NCBI GenBank assembly: GCA_016869375.1
Contig: VGEH01000023.1
Location: forward strand, 1 to 41,279
Source of the DNA: Alphaproteobacteria bacterium
GTDB taxonomy: Bacteria; Pseudomonadota; Alphaproteobacteria; SHVZ01
Direction of reading: 5' to 3'
DNA length: 41,279 bases
In this document: positions 9,430 through 18,501 of the stretch, piece by piece
Layout of the letters: each line of letters opens with the position of its first letter
Numbering within the stretch: position 1 is the first letter of the stretch
Program-made: the position numbers and the translations under genes
The notes under the pieces: model-generated
What the model was told of the DNA's origin: nothing
The model's input: only the letters and a program-made list of their open reading frames with translations
The model's database searches: none

Positions 9430-10415
9430 GCCGCCATCTTCTCGACCAGCGGCTCGTAGAAGCGGCGCACCATGGCGAAGACCTCGGCCGGCTCGGCTGA
9501 ACGGTTGACCTCGGAGCGGAACTCGGCCGAGCCTGGCAGGCCCTTCGAGTACCAGCCAATATGCTTGCGCGCGATCTTTATGCCGGTCTGCGTGCCGTAG
9601 TGCTCGAGCATCAGCTCGACATGCTCGATCAGCATGGCGAGCTGGCGTGTCAGCGACGGATCGCGAAGGCGCGTGCCGGAGCGAAGGTACTGTCGCACCT
9701 GCTCGATGAACCAGGGCCGGCCATAGGTGCCGCGCCCGACCATGACGCCATCGGCCCGCGACTGCTCCAGCGCCTGCTCGGCCGCTTCGAGCGTCGTGAT
9801 GTCGCCGTTGACAATGACCGGGATCTTCACCGCTTCCTTCACCTGGCGCACGAAGGCCCAGTCGGCGCTGCCCTCGTACATCTGGCAGCGCGTGCGGCCG
9901 TGGATCGTCACCATGCGGATGCCGGCGTTCTCGGCGATCCTGGCGAGCTTCGGCGCGTTACGGCTGTCGTGGTCCCAGCCGGTGCGCATCTTGAGGGTGA
10001 CCGGCAGGCTGACGGCCTTCACCGTCGCCTCGATGATGCGCTGGGCCTTGTCCTCCTCGCGCATCAGGGCGGAGCCGGCATAGCCGTTCACCACCTTCTT
10101 CACCGGGCAGCCCATGTTGATGTCGATGATGTCGGCGCCGAGGTCCTGGTTGAGGCGGGCGGCCTCGGCCATCACATGCGGCTCGCAGCCGGCAAGCTGG
10201 ACCGACATCGGCCCGTCGCCTTCGGCGCGCTTGACCATCAGCATGGTCTTCCGGCTCTCTCGGACCATCGCCTCGCTGGCGATCATCTCGGAGACGACCA
10301 AGCCGGCTCCGCACTTCTTGACCATGCGGCGGAAGGGCATGTCGGTGACCCCCGACAAGGGCGCGAGGATGACCGGGTCCTCAAGACGGACTGGCCCGAT
10401 ATCAATGCCCAACAT
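9426..10415 (-). CDS. dusB: tRNA-dihydrouridine synthase DusB (NifR3)
   Basis: A 329-residue FMN-dependent enzyme that reduces uridine to dihydrouridine in the D-arm of tRNA. The TIM barrel opens with [12 protein letters not shown]. The catalytic Cys103 lies in NMGCPVKK, and MRTGWD, THGRTR and NGDI are the FMN- and tRNA-binding segments. The C-terminal helical domain has [10 protein letters not shown]. The order dusB-ntrB-ntrC (historically nifR3-ntrB-ntrC) is typical of alphaproteobacteria. The ATG at 10415 has only a distant AGAGG (about 14 nt upstream), so translation may rely partly on the 31-bp linker from the upstream gene. No convincing sigma-54 site was found in front of it. Confidence 0.96.
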   Translation of the reverse strand: MLGIDIGPVRLEDPVILAPLSGVTDMPFRRMVKKCGAGLVVSEMIASEAMVRESRKTMLMVKRAEGDGPMSVQLAGCEPHVMAEAARLNQDLGADIIDINMGCPVKKVVNGYAGSALMREEDKAQRIIEATVKAVSLPVTLKMRTGWDHDSRNAPKLARIAENAGIRMVTIHGRTRCQMYEGSADWAFVRQVKEAVKIPVIVNGDITTLEAAEQALEQSRADGVMVGRGTYGRPWFIEQVRQYLRSGTRLRDPSLTRQLAMLIEHVELMLEHYGTQTGIKIARKHIGWYSKGLPGSAEFRSEVNRSAEPAEVFAMVRRFYEPLVEKMAA

Positions 10416-10446
10416 TTAGGCAGAAGCCTCTTTGCTCAGGATTTGT

Positions 10447-11295
10447 TCAGGCTAGCGCCGGGAGATTCGGGATGCAAGGCATTTGCTGCATTGCAACACG
10501 ATCCGTTAGTAGCACTGAGGTGACGAATTTGACCCCCGGATAGGCCAGCGTCAGCAGCAGCCAAGCGAAGAGCGCCACCCGGGCCGCCCGGCGGCCGCGC
10601 AGTCCCACCCGGCGATGGGCGATGAGCAGCAGCCCGATCACCAGGAAAGCCGCCAAGGACAGCACGGTCTTGTGATCGAAGGCCACCAGCTTGCCGGTCG
10701 CCAGATAGTGGGCCGCCGCTCCGGTCAGGACACCCAGGCCGAGCACGGCCTCCGCCGCGGCCAGGAGCCCGACCTCGAGGCCTTCGGCCTCCGCGACCGA
10801 AGGAAGGAGGCGGGTGAGCCGGCTCGGCTGCTTGGTCTTGAGCGCCCGCTCCTGCAGCGCGACCGCGAGGCCGGCAATGCCGGCGACAGTAACCAGGGCG
10901 TATGTGGCGACCGAGACGACGATATGGAGGAGGACCCAGGAGCTGTACGGCCCCGGGACCCGAGGCTCCGGCGCGCCCTGCCAAACCGTCGCCAGCAGCC
11001 CGAGGACGACGAGATAAGGCGCCAGCAGGGTCGAGAGCCGCCATACCTCGCGCGCGGCGGCGGCCAGGACAGCGAAGAAAGCCATCGAGGCGGCGATGGT
11101 CACCCACAGCGCAACCGAGAGTCCCGCGTGCCAGGCATTCTCGATCTGCGCCAAGGCCCATGCGCCGGGGCCGATGACGGCGAACGCCAGCGCCGCCCAG
11201 TAGACGCTGTCCGCCCCACGTCCGCGCCATCCGGCAACGGCAGCCGGAACGAGCGCGGCAACGGCCGCGAGGCTGAAGGCGGTGGCGGACAGCAT
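10447..11295 (-). CDS. CcsA/YpjD-family cytochrome c assembly-like membrane protein
   Basis: A 282-residue integral membrane protein with about eight hydrophobic segments. It fits the CcsA/HemX/YpjD family: a conserved WVLLH segment, a following LQER motif, a DHKTVLSL segment and HRRVGLRGRRAAR near the C-terminus. The histidines in WVLLH and DHK are candidate heme ligands. Relatives are linked to heme handling or cytochrome c maturation, but YpjD itself is poorly characterised. The gene ends 31 bp before dusB on the same strand and may be the first gene of that operon. It starts at the ATG at 11295, divergent from the flavoenzyme gene with 92 bp between the two starts. Confidence 0.8.
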   Translation of the reverse strand: MLSATAFSLAAVAALVPAAVAGWRGRGADSVYWAALAFAVIGPGAWALAQIENAWHAGLSVALWVTIAASMAFFAVLAAAAREVWRLSTLLAPYLVVLGLLATVWQGAPEPRVPGPYSSWVLLHIVVSVATYALVTVAGIAGLAVALQERALKTKQPSRLTRLLPSVAEAEGLEVGLLAAAEAVLGLGVLTGAAAHYLATGKLVAFDHKTVLSLAAFLVIGLLLIAHRRVGLRGRRAARVALFAWLLLTLAYPGVKFVTSVLLTDRVAMQQMPCIPNLPALA

Positions 11296-11387
11296 GGCCG
11301 GCGACTATAGGGAGCTTGCCTCTGCTCCGCTATCGACGCCTCTTCGGCTACTCTGCCCCGTCGTCGTTCCCCGCCCCCGGAGACTTC

Positions 11388-13781
11388 ATGCCCGCCCTGC
11401 CCTCACAGGCCCGCGTCGTCATCGTCGGCGGCGGCATCGCCGGCTGCAGCGTCGCCTATCACCTGACCAAGCTCGGCTGGTCGGATGTGGTGCTTCTGGA
11501 GCAGGGCAGGCTCACCTGCGGCACGACCTGGCACGCGGCGGGACTCGTCGGCCAGCTACGCGGCACGCGCACCATGACGCGCATGAGCCGCTACGGCATC
11601 GAGCTCTACTCGAAGCTCGAGGCCGAGACCGGCGCCGCCACCGGCTGGAAGCAATGCGGCGCCGTCACCGTCGCGCGCACGCCGGAGCGCATGATCCTCC
11701 TGAAGCGCATGGTCGCGACCGCGCGCAGCTTCGGCGTCGAGGCGCATCTCGTCTCGCCGGATGAGGCCGGCAAGCTCTGGCCGCTGATGCGCACCGACGA
11801 TCTCGCCGGCGCCGTCTGGCTGCCGGGCGACGGCAAGGCCAATCCGACCGATCTCACGCAATCGCTCGCCCGCGGCGCGCGTAGCGGCGGCGCCAAGATC
11901 ATCGAAGGCATCAAGGTCACCGGCTTCGACATCCGCAAGGATCGCGTGCATGGCGTGAAGACCGACCAGGGCGACATCGCCTGCGAGGTCGTTGTCAATT
12001 GCGGCGGCCAATGGGCGCGTGCGATCGGCAAGATGGCCGGCATCACCGTGCCGTTGTTCTCGGCCGAGCATTTCTACATCGTGACGAAGCGGATCGAGGG
12101 CGTGACGCCCGACCTGCCGGTGCTGCGCGATCCCGACGGCTACATCTACTACAAGGAAGAGGTCGGCGGCCTTGTCATGGGCGGCTTCGAGCCCAAGGCC
12201 AAGCCCTGGGGCATGGACGGCATCCCCGACAAGTTCGAGTTCCAGCTCCTGCCCGAGGATTGGGATCATTTCGAGGTGCTGATGCAGAACGCGCTGCATC
12301 GCACGCCCTGCCTGGAGAAGGCCGAGGTGCGCCAGCTCCTCAACGGGCCGGAGAGCTTCACCCCCGATGGCCACTTCATTCTCGGCGAAGCGCCGGGGCT
12401 TTCCGGCTTCTTCGTCTGCGCCGGCTTCAACTCCGGCGGCATCGCCAATTCCGGCGGCGCCGGGCGGCTGACCGCGGAATGGATCGTCGCCGGCGAGCCG
12501 ACCGCCGATCTCTGGGAAGCCGATATCAGGCGCTTCGCGCCGTTCTACGCGAACACGCGGCACCTGGCCGAGCGCACGGTCGAGACGCTCGGCCTCCACT
12601 ACGCCATGCGCTGGCCGAAGCAGGAGATGGAGTCGGCGCGGCCGCTCCGGCGCTCGCCCCTCTACGATCGCCTGAAGGCGGCAGGCGCGCAGTTCGGTGC
12701 CAAGCTGGGCTGGGAGCGCGCGCTCTACTTCGGCCCCGAGGGCAGGCTCAGCTTTTCCGCGCCCGGCTGGCTCGACACCGTCCGCGCCGAGCAGCGCGCG
12801 GTGCGCAAGGATGTCGGGATCTTCGACCAGACCTCCTTCGCCAAGTTCCGCCTGCAGGGGCCGGACGCACTCAAAGTGCTGCAGCGCCTCTGCGCCAACC
12901 AGATGGATGTGCCGGCTGACAGGGTCGTCTACACTGCCTTGCTCAACCGCCGCGGCGGTTTCGAGAGCGATCTTACGGTGACGCGCCTCGGCGAGGATTC
13001 CTTCTTCATCGTCACCGGTACGGCGCAGGCGACGCGCGATGCCGACTGGGTCCGGCGCCGCATCGGCGAGGACCGCGCCGTTCTCACCGACGTGACTTCG
13101 TCCTGGTCGGTGCTCTCGGTCATGGGACCAAGAGCGGACGCTCTGCTGCAATCGGTCGGCGCCCGCGACTTGCCTGCGCCGAACATGACCGCGACGATCG
13201 ATGTCGGCCATGCGATCGCCATGGCATCGCGCGTCGCCTATGCCGGCGGCCCGGGCTACGAGCTCTATGTCGGCACCGAATTCGCCGCGACCGCCTATGA
13301 CGCGCTGATCGAGGCGGGCACCGCGCATGGACTCAGGAATTGCGGCTATCACGCGCTCGACGCGCTTCGCATCGAGGCTGGTCGCCGCGGCTTTGGCGGC
13401 GAGCTCTCGCCTGATGACACGCCGCTCGAAGCCGGCCTCATGTACGCGGTCAAGCTCGACAAGAATTCCGATTTCCTCGGCCGCGACGCCCTCATGCGCC
13501 AGCGCGAGAGCGGCTGCCAGAAGCGGCTCGGCCTCTTCCGCGTCGAGGATCCCAAGGTCTTCCCCTGGGGTGGCGAAGGACTGCTGCGCGACGGCAAGCC
13601 GGTCGGCGAGGTGACCTCCGCCGGCTTCAGCGACATGCTCGGGACTTCGCTGGTGATGAGCTACGTCCGCGCCGATCACAAGATCGACCGCGACCATGTG
13701 ATGACCGGCGCCTACGAGATCGATATTGCCGGCGAGCGCGTGAAGGTCACGCCGCTGGCGAAACCACCCTTCCAAGGCTGA
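11388..13781 (+). CDS. Sarcosine/dimethylglycine dehydrogenase-like FAD protein with GcvT domain
   Basis: A 797-residue two-domain flavoprotein. The N-terminal half is a DAO-type FAD oxidoreductase with the dinucleotide fold VVIVGGGIAGC (10-20) and TTWHAAGL, whose His49 matches the residue that covalently holds FAD in dimethylglycine dehydrogenase. The C-terminal half (about 430-797) is a GcvT/aminomethyltransferase-type tetrahydrofolate-binding domain. Such enzymes demethylate N-methylated glycines or betaine derivatives and pass the one-carbon unit to folate. The chosen ATG is preceded by CGGAG at a good distance; an in-frame ATG at 11316 would add 24 proline-rich residues and is rejected. 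A dehydrogenase gene follows 2 bp later. The exact substrate is unknown. Confidence 0.9.
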   Translation: MPALPSQARVVIVGGGIAGCSVAYHLTKLGWSDVVLLEQGRLTCGTTWHAAGLVGQLRGTRTMTRMSRYGIELYSKLEAETGAATGWKQCGAVTVARTPERMILLKRMVATARSFGVEAHLVSPDEAGKLWPLMRTDDLAGAVWLPGDGKANPTDLTQSLARGARSGGAKIIEGIKVTGFDIRKDRVHGVKTDQGDIACEVVVNCGGQWARAIGKMAGITVPLFSAEHFYIVTKRIEGVTPDLPVLRDPDGYIYYKEEVGGLVMGGFEPKAKPWGMDGIPDKFEFQLLPEDWDHFEVLMQNALHRTPCLEKAEVRQLLNGPESFTPDGHFILGEAPGLSGFFVCAGFNSGGIANSGGAGRLTAEWIVAGEPTADLWEADIRRFAPFYANTRHLAERTVETLGLHYAMRWPKQEMESARPLRRSPLYDRLKAAGAQFGAKLGWERALYFGPEGRLSFSAPGWLDTVRAEQRAVRKDVGIFDQTSFAKFRLQGPDALKVLQRLCANQMDVPADRVVYTALLNRRGGFESDLTVTRLGEDSFFIVTGTAQATRDADWVRRRIGEDRAVLTDVTSSWSVLSVMGPRADALLQSVGARDLPAPNMTATIDVGHAIAMASRVAYAGGPGYELYVGTEFAATAYDALIEAGTAHGLRNCGYHALDALRIEAGRRGFGGELSPDDTPLEAGLMYAVKLDKNSDFLGRDALMRQRESGCQKRLGLFRVEDPKVFPWGGEGLLRDGKPVGEVTSAGFSDMLGTSLVMSYVRADHKIDRDHVMTGAYEIDIAGERVKVTPLAKPPFQG

Positions 13782-13783
13782 TA

Positions 13784-14716
13784 ATGAGCAAAGAAGAGAT
13801 CGCGTTGATCGGCGCAATGTCGCCGCGCATGAGCGAGGGCGTTCGCCAGCGCTTTCCATATCATCAAGTGCCGAACGAGGCCGCGCTCGACACCTTGCCT
13901 GCCGATGTCAGGCGGAAGGCGACCGTCATCATCGCTGCCAACAAGATCGGCGCGCATACACCGAAGATGCTGCCGAGCCTTCGCTTCGTCCTCAATCTCG
14001 GCATCGGCTACGACCAGCTCGACCTCCCGGCGCTGAAGAGCGCCGGACTCGCCGCGGCCAATCTCGCGGGTCTCGCCGATGAATGCGTCGCCGACATGGC
14101 GATCGCGCTGCTGCTCGACGTGGCGCGCGGCACGACGCGCGGCGACCGTTTCGTCCGCGCCGGCAAATGGGGCAAGGAGGCCTTCCCTTTCGTCAACCGC
14201 ATCACCGCCAAGCGTCTCGGCATCATCGGCCTCGGCAGCATCGGCCTCGCCATCGCCAAGCGCGCCGAAGGCTTCCGCATGGGCGTCGCCTATCACAACC
14301 GCCGCAAGCGCAGCGACGTGCCCTATCGCTATGTCGACAGTGTGCGCGAGCTCGCGGCGACGAGCGACCATCTCGCCATCGCCGCACCGGGTGGTGCGGA
14401 GACGCGGCATCTGGTGAATGCCGAAGTGCTGGCCGCTTTGCCGAAGCACGGCATCGTGGTGAATATCGGCCGCGGCTCGATCATCGACCAGGACGCCCTG
14501 ATCGCAGCGCTCGCCTCGGGCAAGCTCTGGGGCGCCGGGCTCGACGTGCTCGATGGCGAGCCGGCGGTCCCGCCGCGCCTGCTCGAGCTCAACAATGTCG
14601 TGCTGACGCCGCATCGCGCCGGCTCCACGCACGAGACCTCCGACGATGCGGTAGCGCTGACGATCCGCACGCTGGAGGCCTGGTTCCGCGACGGAACCAA
14701 CATCGCGCCGATCTAG
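13784..14716 (+). CDS. D-isomer 2-hydroxyacid dehydrogenase (glyoxylate/hydroxypyruvate reductase-like)
   Basis: A 310-residue NAD(P)-dependent dehydrogenase. The Rossmann motif is GLGSIG (149-154). The catalytic set is complete: Arg230 in NIGRGS, Glu259 in DGEP and His277 in PHRAGS. Basic residues after beta-2 (HNRRKR, 171-176) favour NADPH over NADH. Family members reduce glyoxylate, hydroxypyruvate or other 2-oxoacids. The gene begins 2 bp after the flavoenzyme stop, so it is surely in the same operon. A role in clearing glyoxylate or another oxoacid formed from N-methyl amino acids is plausible but inferred. Confidence 0.92.
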   Translation: MSKEEIALIGAMSPRMSEGVRQRFPYHQVPNEAALDTLPADVRRKATVIIAANKIGAHTPKMLPSLRFVLNLGIGYDQLDLPALKSAGLAAANLAGLADECVADMAIALLLDVARGTTRGDRFVRAGKWGKEAFPFVNRITAKRLGIIGLGSIGLAIAKRAEGFRMGVAYHNRRKRSDVPYRYVDSVRELAATSDHLAIAAPGGAETRHLVNAEVLAALPKHGIVVNIGRGSIIDQDALIAALASGKLWGAGLDVLDGEPAVPPRLLELNNVVLTPHRAGSTHETSDDAVALTIRTLEAWFRDGTNIAPI

Positions 14717-14744
14717 AGTCTTGCCGAGGCCGCCATCGTCCACT

Positions 14745-14762
14745 CGCATCGCGATGCGCATC
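14745..14762. repeat. Overlapping palindromes between convergent genes
   Basis: A perfect 14-bp palindrome at 14745-14758 (CGCATCGCGATGCG) overlaps a 10-bp palindrome at 14753-14762 (GATGCGCATC). They lie in the 61-bp gap between the convergent 2-hydroxyacid dehydrogenase and hypothetical genes. As RNA the first folds into a short GC-rich hairpin followed by a moderately pyrimidine-rich stretch. It may be a bidirectional terminator, but no proper U-tract follows. Confidence 0.4.
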
Positions 14763-14777
14763 CTCTTTGCCACTACG

Positions 14778-15359
14778 TCAGCGATTCACAAACCACGTCG
14801 GCTTTGTTGAAGCGGGAACGGTAGTGGCGCGCCCCAATCCTCCGGCAAAGCCCAGATAGGTCAGATTGCACGGTCCGCGCGTGTCGATCCAAAGGCCGGT
14901 GGACGTTCCGACGGCGACATCGCAGGCCCTGCCGGCGGGACCTGTATAGTTCGATACCCTGGGGAATCCCGCCGCGGCCAACACCTCCTGACAGGGAGAC
15001 CCGGATGCATCGCCATCGGCGGCGCGTCCAGAAGCACAGGCGCCGACCAGCAATACGAGCGATGCGTGCGGGCTTGCGTGCTGAACCAGGAATTGAGCGT
15101 GGCGATCAAGCGCGGCGCCCGCTAACCCGGCGGGCGGGATGTGACTCAACGTGAACGTGAACGAACCGGTAGTGGGATCAGGCGTGAACGTGAAGATTCC
15201 GGAGCAGCCTAGATAGTTGAAAGACATGATGGCGCGGTTCCCGCCGCCGGGCTGCGGACCCCACGCGCAGCCATAGCCTTGGCTGCCTCCGTGCGGCACC
15301 ACGCAAGCCTTGTTCACGCGGCCGATCACTTCCGCAAACGTCGTCTTGAAGCTCGTCAT
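14778..15359 (-). CDS. Hypothetical protein
   Basis: An unrecognised 193-residue reading frame, the only plausible gene in the stretch 14717-15491. The ATG at 15359 is chosen because GGGGA lies 5 nt upstream; a GTG at 15401 or an ATG at 15365 would lengthen it. It is rich in Gly, Ala, Thr and Cys, has no clear signal peptide or membrane helix, and contains an internal Phe-Thr repeat (IFTFT... SFTFT) coded by repeated TTCACG units. NYLGCSG near residue 50 and TYLGFAG near residue 175 resemble each other weakly. It could be an orphan or transferred gene, a decayed gene, or a chance open frame in GC-rich DNA. Confidence 0.4.
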   Translation of the reverse strand: MTSFKTTFAEVIGRVNKACVVPHGGSQGYGCAWGPQPGGGNRAIMSFNYLGCSGIFTFTPDPTTGSFTFTLSHIPPAGLAGAALDRHAQFLVQHASPHASLVLLVGACASGRAADGDASGSPCQEVLAAAGFPRVSNYTGPAGRACDVAVGTSTGLWIDTRGPCNLTYLGFAGGLGRATTVPASTKPTWFVNR

Positions 15360-15491
15360 CAACATCCCCGGCCGGCGGTTCCATCGCGGCTGGCCCGCCA
15401 CCCATCGGATGATGTCGCCCCCGAGAGCAATTTCTCCTCAGACTGCGACGTTTGGCAAGCTTAGGTTGTCGAAAGACGAAGCCTGGCAGCC

Positions 15492-16769
15492 TCAAGCCAG
15501 AGCTTGTTCCAGATCGGCGAGCAGGTCCTTCGGGTTCTCGATCCCAACCGACAGCCGGATCGTCGCGTCGGTGAGCCCGATCTCCTCGCGGAGATCCTTC
15601 GGCACGCCGGAATGCGTCGTCGAGGCAGGGTGCGAGATCAGCGTCTCGGTGCCGCCGAGGCTGACGGCGAGCTTCATGATCTCGAGCCGGTCGAGGAAGG
15701 CGAAGGCCTCCTTCTCGCCGCCCTTCACCTCGAAGGAGAAGGTCGATCCGGGCTCGACGCATTGGCGGTCGAACACCGCCTTGCGCGGATCGTCGGCATC
15801 GAGGAAACCCAGATAGTGCACGTCGTCGATCCTGGGATGAGTGCGCAGATACTCGGCGACGATCCGGGCATTCTCGTTCGCGCGCTCGGTGCGGATGCCG
15901 AGCGTCTCCAGCGAGCGCAGCAGCATCCAGCAGGAATGCGGATCGAGCTGGGTGCCGAGGGCGCCGCGGAGCTGGACGACGCGCTTCATCAGCTCTTCCG
16001 AGCCGCAGACGCCGCCAGCGACGAGGTCGCTGTGACCGCCGGCATACTTGGTCAGCGAATAGATCGCGAGGTCGGCGCCATGCTTGAGAGGCTGCTGGTA
16101 CATCGGTCCCATCAGCGTGTTGTCGACGGCGATCGGCGGGCGGTAGGCTTGGCGCTTGCCGATCTCGTCGCAGACTTCGGCGACGGCACGGAGATCGACG
16201 AGACCGTTGGTCGGGTTGGCCGGTGTCTCCAGCATGACGAAGCCGATGCGTCCGGTGGCGGCAGCGGCCTCGGCCGTCTGCGCGATCTGCGCCTTGTCGG
16301 TGCCGTCGGTGAAGCCGAAGGGCGTGATGCCGAAAAGCGTGAGCTGGTTGCGGATCAGCGTCTCGGTGCCGCCATAGAGCGGCCGGCTGTGCAGCACAGT
16401 GTCGCCGGGCCGGAGGAAGGTCAGCAGCAGGGTCGAAATCGCCGCCATGCCGCTGGCGAAGACCGCGGCGCGCTCGGCCTCGTCCCAGATCGCCAGGCGA
16501 TCCTCGAGGATCTCGAAATTCGGATTGTTGAAGCGCGAATAAACGAGGCCGGCCTTCTCTCCTGGCCGCTGCTTGCGCCGCCCGGCGGTCAGGTCGAAGA
16601 AGTCCTTTCCCTGCTGGGCCGACTCGAAGACGAAGGTGGATGTTAGGAAGATCGGCGGCTTGAGCGCGCCTTCGGAGAGGCCCGGCGCATAGCCGTAGCC
16701 CATCATCAAGGTTTCCGGCCGCAGCAGATGGTTCCTTAAGGTGCGGCTCTTGTAGTTGCTGCTTTTCAT
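15492..16769 (-). CDS. Cystathionine gamma-synthase-family PLP enzyme
   Basis: A 425-residue PLP enzyme of the Cys/Met metabolism family, fold type I. The PLP lysine is Lys241 in SLTKYAGGHSD. The phosphate-binding and substrate motifs are YSRFNNPN (77-84), FASGMAAI (104-111) and ETPANPT (181-187). SHPASTTH near the C-terminus is the usual carboxylate-binding segment. Members act as cystathionine gamma-synthase, methionine gamma-lyase or O-acetylhomoserine sulfhydrylase; sequence alone does not say which. The ATG at 16769 has a strong AGGAGG at 7 nt. It is 52 bp downstream of hutU on the same strand and may be the last gene of the hut transcript. Confidence 0.88.
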   Translation of the reverse strand: MKSSNYKSRTLRNHLLRPETLMMGYGYAPGLSEGALKPPIFLTSTFVFESAQQGKDFFDLTAGRRKQRPGEKAGLVYSRFNNPNFEILEDRLAIWDEAERAAVFASGMAAISTLLLTFLRPGDTVLHSRPLYGGTETLIRNQLTLFGITPFGFTDGTDKAQIAQTAEAAAATGRIGFVMLETPANPTNGLVDLRAVAEVCDEIGKRQAYRPPIAVDNTLMGPMYQQPLKHGADLAIYSLTKYAGGHSDLVAGGVCGSEELMKRVVQLRGALGTQLDPHSCWMLLRSLETLGIRTERANENARIVAEYLRTHPRIDDVHYLGFLDADDPRKAVFDRQCVEPGSTFSFEVKGGEKEAFAFLDRLEIMKLAVSLGGTETLISHPASTTHSGVPKDLREEIGLTDATIRLSVGIENPKDLLADLEQALA

Positions 16770-16821
16770 GGGCGCGCCTCCTGGGCACCGATGAAATGCC
16801 GCATAAGGGCGGTGCGTTCCC

Positions 16822-18501
16822 CTAGCGGTTGAGCATGGGCAGATCCAGTTGCTGTTCCTTGGCGCAGGCAATCGCCTCGTCATAACCGGCATCCGCATGG
16901 CGCATGACGCCGGAAGCGGGATCGTTCCACAGCACGCGCTCCAGCCGCCGCGCCGCATCGGCGGTGCCGTCGCAGAGGATGACCATGCCGGAATGCTGGC
17001 TGTAGCCGATGCCGACGCCGCCGCCGTGATGGATCGAGACCCAGGTCGCGCCCGACGCTGTGTTCAAAAGCGCGTTGAGCAACGGCCAGTCGGCGACCGC
17101 GTCGGTGCCGTCCTTCATCGCCTCGGTCTCGCGGTTGGGGCTGGAGACCGAGCCTGAGTCGAGATGATCGCGGCCGATCACGATCGGCCCGATCTCCTTG
17201 CGCTTCACCATCTCGTTGAAGGCAAGGCCGATGCGGTGCCGGTCGCCGAGGCCGACCCAGCAGATGCGCGCCGGGAGACCCTGGAAGCTGATCTTGCTCG
17301 ACGCATTGTCGAGCCAGGTGTGGAGATGGGCCGCCTTCGGCATCAGCTCCTTCACCTTGGTATCCGTCTTCCTGATGTCCTCGGGATCGCCGGAAAGCGC
17401 CACCCAGCGGAAGGGCCCGATGCCGCGGCAGAAGAGCGGGCGGATATAGGCCGGCACGAATCCAGGGAAGTCGAAGGCGTGGGTCTCGCCGACCTCCTTC
17501 GCCATCTGCCTGATGTTGTTGCCGTAGTCGAAGGTCGGCACGCCCATCTTGTGGAACTCGAGCATCGCCTGCACATGGACGCGCATCGACTCCTTCGCCG
17601 CCTTGACCGTGCCGGCGGGGTCGCTCTGCCGGCGCTCTTCCCATTGCTGCAGCGTCCAGCCGATCGGCAGATAGCCGTTGAGCGGATCATGCGCGCTGGT
17701 CTGGTCGGTGACGCCGTCCGGCCGCCAGCGCGGATCGGTTTTTGCGCGCTTCGCGATCTCCGGCACGAGCTCGGCGGCATTGCCGAGCACGCCGACCGAG
17801 ACCGCCTTGCCATCGGCCTTCGCCTTCTCGATGATCTGCAGCGCCTCGTCGAGGGTCTTCGCCTGCGTGTCGAGATAGCGGGTCTTGAGGCGGAACTCGA
17901 TCGAGGAAGGGCGGCACTCGATCGCGATCATCGACGCGCCGCCCAAGGTCGCCGCGAGGGTCTGCGCGCCGCCCATGCCGCCGAGGCCGGCGGTCAGGAT
18001 CCAGCGGCCCTTCAAGTCGCCATAGGATTGGCGGCCCATCTCGACGAAGGTTTCGTGCGTGCCCTGCACGATGCCCTGGCTGCCGATATAGATCCAGGAG
18101 CCGGCGGTCATCTGGCCGTACATCATCAGGCCCTGGCGATCGAGCGCGTTGAAATGCTCCCAGCTCGCCCAGTTGGCCACGAGGTTTGAGTTCGCCAGCA
18201 GGACGCGGGGCGCGTCGGCATGGGTGCGGAAGACGCCGACCGGCTTGCCCGACTGGATCAGCAGCGTCTCGTCGCCTTTCAGGCGCTTCAGCGTGGCGAC
18301 GATCGCATCGAAGCATTCCCAGTTGCGCGCGGCGCGGCCGATGCCGCCATAGACGGTCAGCTCCTGCGGCTTCTCCGCGACCTCGGGATCGAGGTTGTTC
18401 ATCAGCATCCGCATCGGCGCCTCGGTCGCCCAGGACAGCGCCGAGAGCTTGTCGCCGCGAGGAGCGCGGATCACACGGGAGTTGTCGAGACGGGTAGCCA
18501 T
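16822..18501 (-). CDS. hutU: Urocanate hydratase HutU
   Basis: A 559-residue NAD-dependent urocanase, the second step of histidine breakdown (urocanate to imidazolonepropionate). Typical segments include [25 protein letters not shown] and the active-site region [10 protein letters not shown] with its conserved Cys. Length equals that of the family. The ATG overlaps the hutH stop by one base (TGATG), showing translational coupling. The later enzymes hutI, hutF/hutG and the hutC repressor are not in the window, so they must be elsewhere or the pathway is shared. Nothing in the sequence is unusual. Confidence 0.97.
   Translation of the reverse strand: MATRLDNSRVIRAPRGDKLSALSWATEAPMRMLMNNLDPEVAEKPQELTVYGGIGRAARNWECFDAIVATLKRLKGDETLLIQSGKPVGVFRTHADAPRVLLANSNLVANWASWEHFNALDRQGLMMYGQMTAGSWIYIGSQGIVQGTHETFVEMGRQSYGDLKGRWILTAGLGGMGGAQTLAATLGGASMIAIECRPSSIEFRLKTRYLDTQAKTLDEALQIIEKAKADGKAVSVGVLGNAAELVPEIAKRAKTDPRWRPDGVTDQTSAHDPLNGYLPIGWTLQQWEERRQSDPAGTVKAAKESMRVHVQAMLEFHKMGVPTFDYGNNIRQMAKEVGETHAFDFPGFVPAYIRPLFCRGIGPFRWVALSGDPEDIRKTDTKVKELMPKAAHLHTWLDNASSKISFQGLPARICWVGLGDRHRIGLAFNEMVKRKEIGPIVIGRDHLDSGSVSSPNRETEAMKDGTDAVADWPLLNALLNTASGATWVSIHHGGGVGIGYSQHSGMVILCDGTADAARRLERVLWNDPASGVMRHADAGYDEAIACAKEQQLDLPMLNR

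Noticed and set aside
10416..10530. Possible sigma-54 promoter before dusB
   Set aside because: A TTGCA-like piece is present but the GG element is not at the required spacing.
11556..13859. A 767-codon minus-strand frame opposite the flavoenzyme gene
   Set aside because: An antisense shadow of a clear two-domain protein; no motifs.
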